Both the position numbers and the translations under genes were made by a program. The notes beneath the pieces are model-generated. The model ran no database searches and was not told the DNA's origin. It saw only the letters and a program-made list of their open reading frames with translations. From positions 1 to 27,650 of IMG/VR virus record IMGVR_UViG_3300015360_000163: 27,650 bases of DNA. One strand, given 5' to 3'. The stretch is from a virus. Below, one piece after another: positions 17,070-25,520 of this stretch (positions are counted from its first letter, which is position 1; every line of letters begins with the position of its first letter).

Positions 17070-17097
17070 TTGCACTCCATTTCAGATCGGGCTAAGT
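17070..17097 (+). promoter_or_regulatory. Possible sigma70-type promoter for the RpoH-like sigma gene
   Basis: TTGCAC (17070-17075) and CTAAGT (17092-17097) are separated by 16 bases and lie about 70 bases before the sigma gene start. The match to TTGACA/TATAAT is only fair. It would allow early expression by host polymerase and would place the 17106-17152 dyad in the leader RNA. Confidence 0.3.
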
Positions 17098-17105
17098 CCT
17101 GTGGG

Positions 17106-17152
17106 TTAGCGCCTCCCATGACTGTTTATTTAGTGAGTCCGGGCGGCGCTAA
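17106..17152. promoter_or_regulatory. Inverted repeat centred on a late-promoter box
   Basis: Arms of 12 bases, TTAGCGCCTCCC (17106-17117) and its near-complement GGGCGGCGCTAA (17141-17152), match at 11 of 12 positions across a 23-base spacer. The minus-strand box CTAAATA (17127-17133) lies at the exact centre. There is no T-run on either side, so a terminator is unlikely. It could be an operator for a dimeric regulator, or a hairpin in the leader of the sigma mRNA. Confidence 0.6.
17127..17133 (-). promoter_or_regulatory. Candidate late promoter (CTAAATA) for gp25-HNH-gp6
   Basis: The minus strand reads CTAAATA 69 bases before the gp25 start, in the divergent gap between gp25 and the sigma gene. 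It is the only such box in that gap. Confidence 0.5.
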
Positions 17153-17167
17153 ATCGAAAGAACCCAA

Positions 17168-18040
17168 ATGGGGATTTCACAATACCGGACGGCCAAGGCC
17201 CTGTTCAGCGAGGAAGAAGAGCAGGCACTTTTCAAAGAACTCAAGGAAACCACACACCTGGCCAAGAGAAATCGAATTCTCAGTAAAATTGTTATGAATT
17301 TTACACCCCTCGTGTACAAGATTCAGCGACAACTCTCAGGATACAATTTAGACGCGGACGACCTCATCGGCGAGGGCAATCTTGGCCTCACCGAGGCGGC
17401 TTGCCGTTTCGATATTGATAACGGAAATCGTTTTTCCGCCTATGCGATTTCGTGGATCAGGGGCGTGATGATGGCATATATCACACGCAATTTCGCTATC
17501 GTGAACTACTGCACGGACGCGACCAAGAAATCCCTGTTCTTCCATTTGCGTCGGGTGATTTCTGCCGAGCAGAAGAAACAGAACTGTTTCGACATCACCC
17601 CCGCCCTGCTGGATAGCATCGCCTTCAAATTGGATGTTCCTCTATCTGAGATTCAATCCATTCTAGCGATGTTCCAAACCCGGTACGATGGACTGGATCA
17701 ACCCATTCGCAACGGTGAGGAAACCGGAACCCGACTGGATTTGGTCCAAGATCAATCCATCGATCAGGAACAATCTCTCATCGAGCGGGACCGCACCGTT
17801 CACCAACAATCTTTGATCCGGGCAGGAATGGCCTCGGCCAAGCTCAGTCCCCGGGAGATCATGATTCTTGAATCCCAGTACTTGGTGGACAATCGGGATC
17901 GGGTGACGCTTGAGGAACTCGGAGAAGAGTTGAACATCTCCAAGGAACGTGTTCGTCAAATCCGGAACAAGGCGTATATCCGTCTTTCTCGCGGAGTGAA
18001 ACGATCCGCCCGGGATATGAGAATCAATGTGTTCGCCTAA
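17168..18040 (+). CDS. RpoH-like (sigma70-family) RNA polymerase sigma factor
   Basis: This 290-residue protein is a complete two-domain group-3 type sigma factor. Region 2 (about 41-115) contains DADDLIGEGNLGLTEAACRF and FSAYAISWIRGVM, the usual core-binding and -10-recognition segments. Next to it, TKKSLFFHLRRV (119-130) resembles the RpoH box (QRKLFFNLR) of heat-shock sigma factors. Region 4 (about 225-280) ends in the helix-turn-helix LEELGEELNISKERVRQIRN. It should redirect host RNA polymerase to chosen promoters, perhaps middle or late phage genes. The ATG at 17168 is the first start after an in-frame stop at 17150; the ribosome site is weak (GAAAG). The gene lies opposite to the baseplate genes on both sides and its stop overlaps that of the spike gene by four bases, so late read-through would be antisense to it. 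Confidence 0.88.
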   Translation: MGISQYRTAKALFSEEEEQALFKELKETTHLAKRNRILSKIVMNFTPLVYKIQRQLSGYNLDADDLIGEGNLGLTEAACRFDIDNGNRFSAYAISWIRGVMMAYITRNFAIVNYCTDATKKSLFFHLRRVISAEQKKQNCFDITPALLDSIAFKLDVPLSEIQSILAMFQTRYDGLDQPIRNGEETGTRLDLVQDQSIDQEQSLIERDRTVHQQSLIRAGMASAKLSPREIMILESQYLVDNRDRVTLEELGEELNISKERVRQIRNKAYIRLSRGVKRSARDMRINVFA

Positions 18041-21000
18041 ACGTACAAGAGAGGCATCCGGGAAGTCAAAATCGTGGTCAACAGCGTGTATACCTGTTGA
18101 TTCGTGCGGGATTGACCATCATAGGTCTGGAATATCGTGGGAAGGGCCGCCGGAAGTCCTCTGACCAACTCGTCAACCGCCGTGGTGGCCGATCCGGTTG
18201 GGTCGGTTTCCACGAGTTTGACAAACTTGGCTCCCCCTTCTTGACCCATGAACATCTGCAAATATAGCTGCGGGGAGGTCGGATTCACTTCGGTCTCATT
18301 CAGGAACTTGAATGTGGCCCGGGCGTCCGAGATGTATCGGCCACACGCCTCCGCATTGATTACGGGATCGAATACTCCCGTGACGATGCCATAGTAGAGG
18401 GCCACATCATAGGAGAACTGAAACAACCCGGATTGTCCCCCGGCGGTATTCCGGGCGTTCGGGTTGAATCCGGATTCCTGCGCGCACATCGCGTACATGA
18501 ACTTGGGATCAATCGTATACTCAGTACATGCGGCATCAATAGCCGCCTTCACGCTTGCGTATACCGTAAAATCGCCCAATTGGACGGTGGTATCATTCAC
18601 CGGGGGTGTCCATCGCGTGCCGGTGTAATCCATAGCATCATTCGGAACCGTATTCATCATCGCACGTTCGTCCTGACGCCGCCGCACCACCTCGGCATTG
18701 ATGGCACCATCCACATAGACGGACTGGGACATCAACTCCTGTGCAATATCGATTCGACCATTATTCACTGCTGCGAACACGTTCTGAGACGGCCCCCGGG
18801 GGTTGCTTATGGCTTGATCATGATACGCGAAAGAGACCAGACCATCGAATTGGCCCTGTGTGATGTAGACGGTTATCTTCTCTCTGATATAATTCTCATA
18901 TACGACGAGATCGTCATCAAACAACGCATCAGCCTCTTCCGAGGTGAGATACGTCATGGTCATGGTGGCCCCACCATTGACCCATTCCTGATAGAGTTGG
19001 TCCGTCACCACCGTGCCATCGATGGTTTCTCCAACAACCACTCGATGTCCCCGTCCGATGATCACCGTGGTCAAATCGATAACCTCGGGGAATTGAGAGA
19101 GTTTCTCGTGCGAACGAATATAGTCTTTGGTCTCGTCCGTGCACTTGTACGAAGACGGGGGTGCAATTTCGCCCGGCTTTAACCACCGCTCACACACCAA
19201 CACCGGGGGTTCTTGGACGTTCTCGGTTTGATACGGCGTTGTGGTTCCACGCCAAATCGCCGCCTTCGCGGGTTCAATCCGGGACGCGGGCCAGAAATTA
19301 GCCAGAATCACACCCGCATTGAACAGGGAAGTGTTGTTGTAGGATAGATCGGTATCCGTCCACGTATCCATACCGCATCCAACCGTATCATCAGGAATGT
19401 TCGCGTACGGAAGGGCCGCACCCGAACGACGGTTATCCGAGGCGGTCGTATTCATGACCAAATTGGTCGCGCCATATTCACCGTTCCCGGTGGGACCCGC
19501 TTGGGGCGGAACTCCGGGAATCTCCAACGGACTTGCTCGTCCCGTGGTCCCCGACGTGGTAACTCCTTCACGGCCCGCCCATGGTTGATGCTGGGGAACA
19601 ATCGGCGCAAGGAATTTAGCCTTCGGGGGGTTCTTACCCTGTAAAATCTCTTCCTTCACCGGGGCATCGTACTTCTTGGTCAACTCACCAAATTTGGGTT
19701 TCGTCGCTTTCTTCACCTCGATAGGCTCAGCCGTGACATCGGAATTGATCCACAATGTCGGGGATTCGAACGACATCAATCCCGATCCCTTCGCGTAGAA
19801 TGATCCCGTGGCGGTGTTAATGATTGCGCCACCCGCCGAGTTGGACTGATCCTCACCCACGGAAATTACGTGGTTCACCCCGATCTTGACGTGGTGATCC
19901 TTCTCAATATTCTGATAGAAATGACCCAACCGGGTCTCATCCGAGTCCTTCTGGTAGAGCGCCTTAAAATCCCCATCGAACGCCCAGTGGGTCTCTTTTC
20001 CAACGGTCATACGGAAATTTTTGCGGGCGAGGAAATTGAAATCCCCCTTTGCTTCCATATTGATATTCTCGTCGGCGGTGAAGTTGAAATCCTTGCCCGT
20101 GTGGAACGACATACTATGCTCGGAGTAGAACTGAATTTTTCCCTCGTCGGTGAATTCCATCCATACATTTCCCTTGGACGTGCTGATATACACGTAGGGG
20201 TGATCCACCGAGTCGTTGAGAAGAATCTGCGACCCCCCACTGGATCGGAGTCGGATCATCTGATGGTCGGGATGGTCATCCATAACGAACTGATGTCCGG
20301 TGGAATTCACATACCGATAACGGGAAACGTCAGTTCCGAACTGTCCCCCATCCATATTGGTGTTGTATCGTTCGGTCTCGTAGTTCCAACCCGCCGTCTT
20401 GGTTCCCGTGACATAGCTTGGGGATTCGCGCTTCATCGAACTCGTTCCGGGGCCGCGATGGATATCGAGGGCTTGTCCGCCGATAATCGCGGTCCTAGCC
20501 TGTGCATGGGCGGGAATCTTGTTCGTCCGGTTCTCACGCTCCACCACTTTACCCGTCTTGGGATCGGTCACCACGGCTGATCCAAACGCATTATCATAGC
20601 CCGCGATGGCAACCGCCGGGGTGGTCTTGTCTTTCTCTTCTACTCCGTCGATGATATTCTTCGCCGCATAACCCGGACTTCCCGGAATCATTCTGCCTTG
20701 GTTGGGTTTCGCCAAACATCCCATATAAAAAGCGACGTTGGAATCCCCACCCAAGAACATGATCGCGACCTGATCACCGATTCTCGGCTGAGACCAATTT
20801 CCATAACTCGATACATCACCCCGGTAGGAGTTTCTCCCATCTACGGTGTAATCCGCACGTCTCTCATCCGATCCCATGAACGAGGACACGGGCTGACACA
20901 GAATCCAATTCCGACGTAATTCTTGATCAAATTCAAGTTGTCCGGTGCGTCGGTCGGGAACCGTGCCTCGCCAAGTCGGACTCGTCGCCGGAGAATCCAC

Positions 21001-21186
21001 CCGTCGTGAGGTATGTCCCGGAATACTCACCCATACACGACCGGCGCGTTGTTCGTCCTGATCGTCCATGACTGTTCCGATCAGCAACCCCGGGGCAAGG
21101 CCCGTTTCACTTACCAGACCACCGCCCACATTTCGAGGTCCACCCGCCGCGCGTATATTTTTGGACAGACCGTCTTCGTATGCCAT
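18037..21186 (-). CDS. gp5: gp5-like baseplate spike with GH24-like lysozyme and SLT transglycosylase domains
   Basis: This 1,049-residue protein forms the membrane-piercing spike of the baseplate hub. Residues about 33-160 fit a gp5-type OB-fold (APGLLIGTVMDDQDEQRAGR; QPRIGDQVAIMFLGGDSN). Residues about 290-490 are short alternating beta repeats (KGNVWMEFTDEGKIQFYSEH; GKDFNFTADENINMEAKGDF), the triple beta-helix needle. After a Pro/Gly-rich linker, about 688-845 resembles T4-type lysozyme (Glu694, GRGH at 711-714, TQGQFDGLVSFAYHD, RRRQDER). The position aligned with catalytic Thr26 is Ile709, and the Asp is shifted by one (Asp704). The C-terminus (about 878-1030) is an SLT-type transglycosylase with AQESGFNPNARNTAGG (Glu904) and GLFQFSYDVA. 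In T4 gp5 the lysozyme lies before the needle; here both enzymes follow it. The start overlaps the upstream stop (TAATG), implying coupling. Confidence 0.87.
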   Translation of the reverse strand: MAYEDGLSKNIRAAGGPRNVGGGLVSETGLAPGLLIGTVMDDQDEQRAGRVWVSIPGHTSRRVDSPATSPTWRGTVPDRRTGQLEFDQELRRNWILCQPVSSFMGSDERRADYTVDGRNSYRGDVSSYGNWSQPRIGDQVAIMFLGGDSNVAFYMGCLAKPNQGRMIPGSPGYAAKNIIDGVEEKDKTTPAVAIAGYDNAFGSAVVTDPKTGKVVERENRTNKIPAHAQARTAIIGGQALDIHRGPGTSSMKRESPSYVTGTKTAGWNYETERYNTNMDGGQFGTDVSRYRYVNSTGHQFVMDDHPDHQMIRLRSSGGSQILLNDSVDHPYVYISTSKGNVWMEFTDEGKIQFYSEHSMSFHTGKDFNFTADENINMEAKGDFNFLARKNFRMTVGKETHWAFDGDFKALYQKDSDETRLGHFYQNIEKDHHVKIGVNHVISVGEDQSNSAGGAIINTATGSFYAKGSGLMSFESPTLWINSDVTAEPIEVKKATKPKFGELTKKYDAPVKEEILQGKNPPKAKFLAPIVPQHQPWAGREGVTTSGTTGRASPLEIPGVPPQAGPTGNGEYGATNLVMNTTASDNRRSGAALPYANIPDDTVGCGMDTWTDTDLSYNNTSLFNAGVILANFWPASRIEPAKAAIWRGTTTPYQTENVQEPPVLVCERWLKPGEIAPPSSYKCTDETKDYIRSHEKLSQFPEVIDLTTVIIGRGHRVVVGETIDGTVVTDQLYQEWVNGGATMTMTYLTSEEADALFDDDLVVYENYIREKITVYITQGQFDGLVSFAYHDQAISNPRGPSQNVFAAVNNGRIDIAQELMSQSVYVDGAINAEVVRRRQDERAMMNTVPNDAMDYTGTRWTPPVNDTTVQLGDFTVYASVKAAIDAACTEYTIDPKFMYAMCAQESGFNPNARNTAGGQSGLFQFSYDVALYYGIVTGVFDPVINAEACGRYISDARATFKFLNETEVNPTSPQLYLQMFMGQEGGAKFVKLVETDPTGSATTAVDELVRGLPAALPTIFQTYDGQSRTNQQVYTLLTTILTSRMPLLYV

Positions 21187-24100
21187 TAGGGTCCACTTGG
21201 TAGGTTGTTATCTGTTCTTATCTTCTTCGCTTGCTTTCCAATTTCCTGTGTTAACTTAGCTGCATCATCTCGATCCGTTGAAAATTCCTTACTTTTAGGA
21301 CGTTCAACTAATTGCATGAACGCCTGCGTTACGGCGGATTGATCCTTGCCCTTCAACGCGCCATCCCATGGACGTTGCTCGGGACCAGTTCTTTCCTGCC
21401 ACGCATAATCCAACTGAGTGTACAAATCATAGGCATTTTTACCCGGATGACTAGACGCGAACGGATACAATCCGGCGTATCCATTTCCACCACGAAGACG
21501 ATCTTGGTTCCATTGCATAATACCAACACTGTCTGTGCCATCTCGGGCATCACCCTTATTTCTGGCACTGGTTTTCATTTGACTCTCACCAATCATATTA
21601 CCGACGACACCATTGGCTTGGGCTTCGGTAAGTCCTTTGTTCATAAAGTACGCACGAGCGACAAGAATCTTCTGTTCTCTCGTTAGGGGCTCGCTCGATA
21701 GGGTTGTGTAATCACCACTATTACGGGAATTAAAATACTCATCGGCCTTCTTCACGTCTTCCGTAGTGAGGGGACGACTAAGCTGTGCTCCTCCCACCCC
21801 AGCGGAATTCGTTGGTCCATTTGGAATGCCACTCGTCTGCTCCGGGGTGGGACGCCCCTCATCGGGCGAACCCAACATGGAGGGATCACCCGCCTTGAAA
21901 TAGACCCGGTTGGGACCGAATTGAAACAGTTCCTCCGCGAAATTCAAATTGGCAATCTTGACCGCATCAACTTTCTGGAGAAACTTACCCCCCGAGAACG
22001 TGGAGGTCACCTTTAGGACTTCGTAGAATCCCCCGATAATATGCGGATGCTTGTTCAATCCATCGGCGAAGAATTTCGGACCCATATAATCATCCTGATT
22101 GGGAACATTCATTCTCAGAAATATTACACGGGAGGATTGTGGTTGAATTTTCACGTCGGCGGCACCCGATCCAGACACACCAGCACTATCTGTGAGAGGA
22201 TTGATACGGGCACTTGCGTAGGGAGACATCAACCAGATTGGATCGCCCTTGATGTTCATCCCCTCCAGACGGAGCATATCATTCTCGAAATGATCGTTCT
22301 CGTAGTACAGGTATTTCATCAACCTATTACGCTCCGACGACTGACTCATCATCGGATCAACATCCGGGGCGGTGTTCATCGAGCCCATATTGAAAATCGT
22401 GTACGGGTTGGAACCATCAAATATCGCCGAGGCTTCCTGAATTCTGTTCTTCTCCCCGAACAACTGTTTCATCAGACGGTCCACCCCGGCGTCTCCAATG
22501 AGCTTGCTCGTGTTCGCATAGGGGTTCGAGGCAGGAGCATTCGTGAGTTTACCACGCGTTGCCTGTCCGTTTTCCGCACCTTTCCACAAAGGGACAAGGT
22601 AGAAATTCTTGAACTGCAACGGGAGATCGAGAATCTCCGTATTCAAACCGGTCCAAATATAGTTGTAGATGCGTGTGAGCATCCCATACTTGATCAAATT
22701 CCTGACCCGTTGTAGCTGATTTTCCGGACGGGCGACTTCCTTCACCTTGGAGGGTTCGTCACTCGTGAATGCTTTATACGTGATATAGGGTTCGATCAGA
22801 TACTCTAGTGTGATCTTCTTGTAATCGTTCAAATCACGATCACCCGCCCCGACATCGGGGGGCGCAGTGACACCCGAGGCGTTGTAATACTTCGCATTGA
22901 AGCGGATGCTCATATGCGTACGCGGGACCAAGAAATTCTTATTCGCATCATCATCCACCAACCATAGGTCTCGCAGTTCGGCGGAATCCGCAAACGCAGC
23001 GTTCAACAAATCTAGTACCGATGAGCCGCGCGCGGAATTCACCACGGCTGCCGCTGAGGGGTTCGCTCCCTTGAGACTTCCAATTTTTGTAGACAGGCGG
23101 GATTCCGCCCCAGCACCCAAACTTGCATCTCGGACCCACTGGGGGGCGTAGAATTTGTAATCCCTCACGATTAGGTCTTTACTGGAGTCCAATCGCATCT
23201 TGGGAAGAACCGTTTCAAGGGAATCCAAGAAATCACCAATGGTGCCCCCAGTGTTGAGGTTTCCACTCTGTGTTTTCATCGAGGCCGCATCCAGCACGGT
23301 ATCCTCGGGCCGGAACGCAACTCCACCCATGGGGACGAAATCCACATCATACATGGTTCCATTGGCGGTGAGTTCCGCTGAAAGCGACGTTATATACATG
23401 TAATAACTCAACGGGGTTACCGTGGTCGCGGCCTTGTTGTAGTCGTTGTACACGGGAATATTCTCCACCCATGTTCCAATCGCCACCGAGCTATCGTTCT
23501 TGTCGTACATCTTGTAACCGGAAAACCACAAATCCACACGGTAGATCGCCCGCGCGTGATTCACGAATCGGTATCCCTGATCAAACGCCAACCGCTTGAT
23601 ATCCTCGACCAGTTTGAATCCATGAGGTTCGGCGATTCTCATCTTCATGGTTAGCATCTGAGAGATACTAGAGTTGGTCAACGAGGGGGCCATCGTGTTT
23701 TCCATCACGATCTCAGAAATATTGTAATAATTACGGGGATCGGCGAGGAAAGTGGATTCCAACAAAACGTTCGCGATGTCACCCGTACCGGTCACGTCGG
23801 TTCCCCCGTCCGAGAACAACGTGGCATTCTGTCGATTTCGAAACACCTCACCGGTGCTCGCTAGGGTGACAGACTTGTCCTTACGGGTGTCAATGGTCAT
23901 GTCATTGAGGTTGACTCCCCCGATCTCTCCATCTTTGATCAAGGCGGATTGCGCGATGGCGGCTTCCTTGAAGGGAACCATCGAAAGTGCGACGTGATAC
24001 TGGACATTAATATAATCGGAGAGAATGTTCTCCCCGATTTCACGAATCGCATTCGCAGAGTCAATCACCCCGAGTGGCGGGGTCGCCACACTCTTATCTC

Positions 24101-24314
24101 CGATAAGTCTACGGAGGGTATCTGTTTTCTGGGCGATATCGGCTTCCAACAAAGAACGTTCGCCCGGATCAGTGGTCCTATTGAGTAATCCGAGATTTTG
24201 TTCCAAGAATAGGATGGCCCGGGATAAGGTTGCCTTCGATCCGGGCGGGGTTCTTGCTAATTCCCGATTGGCCCTATGGATCACATCTCTCGCAGGACGG
24301 ATGACATCGCTCAC
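21186..24314 (-). CDS. Baseplate hub-type structural protein with C-terminal tail-lysozyme domain
   Basis: The protein has 1,042 residues and starts at a GTG (24314) that overlaps the gp53 stop (GTGA), with GGAG eight bases upstream. The first 800 residues are structural; an N-terminal helical part (about 1-120) is followed by beta-rich sequence, and the segment FYEVLKVTSTFSGGKFLQKV (763-782) is typical of hub proteins next to the spike. After a Pro/Gly-rich linker (about 808-848), residues 880-1035 match the phage tail lysozyme family: KILVARAYFMNKGLTEAQA, then NGVVGNMIGESQ with the likely catalytic Glu910, and DSVGIMQWNQDRL. It probably builds the hub that holds the spike and helps local digestion of peptidoglycan. 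T4 gp27 is the positional analogue, but I see no clear sequence match to it. Confidence 0.8.
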   Translation of the reverse strand: MSDVIRPARDVIHRANRELARTPPGSKATLSRAILFLEQNLGLLNRTTDPGERSLLEADIAQKTDTLRRLIGDKSVATPPLGVIDSANAIREIGENILSDYINVQYHVALSMVPFKEAAIAQSALIKDGEIGGVNLNDMTIDTRKDKSVTLASTGEVFRNRQNATLFSDGGTDVTGTGDIANVLLESTFLADPRNYYNISEIVMENTMAPSLTNSSISQMLTMKMRIAEPHGFKLVEDIKRLAFDQGYRFVNHARAIYRVDLWFSGYKMYDKNDSSVAIGTWVENIPVYNDYNKAATTVTPLSYYMYITSLSAELTANGTMYDVDFVPMGGVAFRPEDTVLDAASMKTQSGNLNTGGTIGDFLDSLETVLPKMRLDSSKDLIVRDYKFYAPQWVRDASLGAGAESRLSTKIGSLKGANPSAAAVVNSARGSSVLDLLNAAFADSAELRDLWLVDDDANKNFLVPRTHMSIRFNAKYYNASGVTAPPDVGAGDRDLNDYKKITLEYLIEPYITYKAFTSDEPSKVKEVARPENQLQRVRNLIKYGMLTRIYNYIWTGLNTEILDLPLQFKNFYLVPLWKGAENGQATRGKLTNAPASNPYANTSKLIGDAGVDRLMKQLFGEKNRIQEASAIFDGSNPYTIFNMGSMNTAPDVDPMMSQSSERNRLMKYLYYENDHFENDMLRLEGMNIKGDPIWLMSPYASARINPLTDSAGVSGSGAADVKIQPQSSRVIFLRMNVPNQDDYMGPKFFADGLNKHPHIIGGFYEVLKVTSTFSGGKFLQKVDAVKIANLNFAEELFQFGPNRVYFKAGDPSMLGSPDEGRPTPEQTSGIPNGPTNSAGVGGAQLSRPLTTEDVKKADEYFNSRNSGDYTTLSSEPLTREQKILVARAYFMNKGLTEAQANGVVGNMIGESQMKTSARNKGDARDGTDSVGIMQWNQDRLRGGNGYAGLYPFASSHPGKNAYDLYTQLDYAWQERTGPEQRPWDGALKGKDQSAVTQAFMQLVERPKSKEFSTDRDDAAKLTQEIGKQAKKIRTDNNLPSGP

Positions 24315-24622
24315 TGCAACAACTCCGCAATATACGAGGGTGAGGGGATGAAAATTCTCCGCCCCTTTCGAAACTCGAATATCAGGTCTTGATATCCGTT
24401 TCGCACGGGAACCACCCAGAACAGATCGGCGTCCCCATAATAGTCGAATGCGAAATTATCCGGACGAAGATGATATTTCTGTTCAGTGATCACGGAGACC
24501 GTGTCCAAGGGGTGGGCCTCGATCCGACGATGCACATAAAGGTCCATGAACCGCCCGTTAAACTTGGTGAACCGGTACAAGGAGTGATTATCATAACTGG
24601 GGGAATAAACAGGAATGGTCAT
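24311..24622 (-). CDS. gp53: Baseplate wedge protein gp53-like
   Basis: This 103-residue protein has the family signature DYYGDADLFWVVPVRNGYQD followed by FRKGRRIFIPSPSYI, the 'YG-----W-i---N---d----l--G--l-iP' pattern of gp53/LysM-like small wedge proteins. T4 gp53 (196 residues) is longer; the short form is common in related phages. It completes the wedge so that wedges can assemble around the hub. The ATG at 24622 lies three bases after the upstream stop (TAA-TAC-ATG), with only a weak GGGA ribosome site, so translation is probably coupled. The stop overlaps the next start by four bases. Confidence 0.78.
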   Translation of the reverse strand: MTIPVYSPSYDNHSLYRFTKFNGRFMDLYVHRRIEAHPLDTVSVITEQKYHLRPDNFAFDYYGDADLFWVVPVRNGYQDLIFEFRKGRRIFIPSPSYIAELLQ

Positions 24623-24625
24623 GTA

Positions 24626-25513
24626 TTATCCCGTAAGAGGCACGGTGGGAATATCAAGAGGAATGGCTGGAACACTCACGGCGGGTGCGCGCGGTGCAGC
24701 CCCAGAATTTGCCAGCGATCCCGATCCCGTCAGTGCCTCTCCCGGGGGCATCACATCATGGAAAGAGCGATTCGACGACCTGTCCAACATCGCACCCGAG
24801 CGGTAGTCGTCGAGGGACCAATTGATCCAATACCGGGGAGAATGCTGCACGATCAATGAGATCGAACTCACGACAAATTTAATCGGCAACCATGTGGCCG
24901 ATCCCAACGCCCGTGGCGAGCCCTCGGAAACCAACGAACAGGAATTCCATTCCGGACTTCCCGGGTTGGGCACCCCCACATAATCCTGATCTTCCGGAAA
25001 AGTCCAATCCGCCCGCTGATACAGCACGGGGACCTGATTATACGCATAATTCCCATACGCGGAAAACCACATCGGACTCGGGGGACGACCCCGGATGGCT
25101 CCAGCCGAGCGGGCCTTACCGAAATCCATAAACGAGTAGCTCCGGAGAAAGTGCAACACCGCGAGCGTGTAGACGGCATTCGCGAACGTGTCGCAGACCC
25201 ACGTGCAATTCGACAAGGTGATCTGCACGTTATCCGTGGCCTGATACACGTTGTACGCCTCATTCGAGTGGACCATCTCCATCGAATTATATTTGACGCT
25301 CACCCCTTCGCCGATGGTCGGCGTGAACGGGAAAACCAACCCCCCGGTCTTGATGATGGGCCACATCGCACTCTTTTCGTTTGCGGTTCTCGCCAACAAG
25401 GGGAGATCGAACGGCACCAACCGCGCCGCATACTGCTCAATCACAGAACCCGCCTGTTGGGGGTTTGCGGCGAATCGCGAGGAAAGGGCGTCTGTAATTC
25501 TTGAAACTGCCAT
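24626..25513 (-). CDS. Baseplate/tail-tube-associated structural protein
   Basis: The protein has 295 residues and starts at the ATG at 25513 (MAVSRITDALSSRF). A central conserved-looking region (about 50-160) carries MWPIIKTGGLVFPFTPTIGE, NAVYTLAVLHFLRSYSFMDF and PMWFSAYGNYAYNQVPVLYQ. I recall this pattern from structural proteins of T4-related phages encoded beside gp53 and the hub, possibly cap or tube-initiator proteins comparable to gp48/gp54, but I cannot assign it more precisely. The C-terminus (about 255-295) is Pro/Ala/Ser-rich and looks disordered. No Shine-Dalgarno is visible before the ATG, and a late-promoter-like box lies only seven bases upstream, so the mRNA may be leaderless. 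It heads the late operon that runs leftwards into gp53, hub and spike. Confidence 0.72.
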   Translation of the reverse strand: MAVSRITDALSSRFAANPQQAGSVIEQYAARLVPFDLPLLARTANEKSAMWPIIKTGGLVFPFTPTIGEGVSVKYNSMEMVHSNEAYNVYQATDNVQITLSNCTWVCDTFANAVYTLAVLHFLRSYSFMDFGKARSAGAIRGRPPSPMWFSAYGNYAYNQVPVLYQRADWTFPEDQDYVGVPNPGSPEWNSCSLVSEGSPRALGSATWLPIKFVVSSISLIVQHSPRYWINWSLDDYRSGAMLDRSSNRSFHDVMPPGEALTGSGSLANSGAAPRAPAVSVPAIPLDIPTVPLTG

Positions 25514-25520
25514 GATCGAC

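Noticed and set aside
17058-17075. GTG start at 17075 for gp25
   Set aside because: It would swallow the AGAGG site that fits the ATG at 17057, and the family starts near there.
17106-17152. The dyad as a bidirectional terminator
   Set aside because: It lies between divergent starts and has no T-run on either side.
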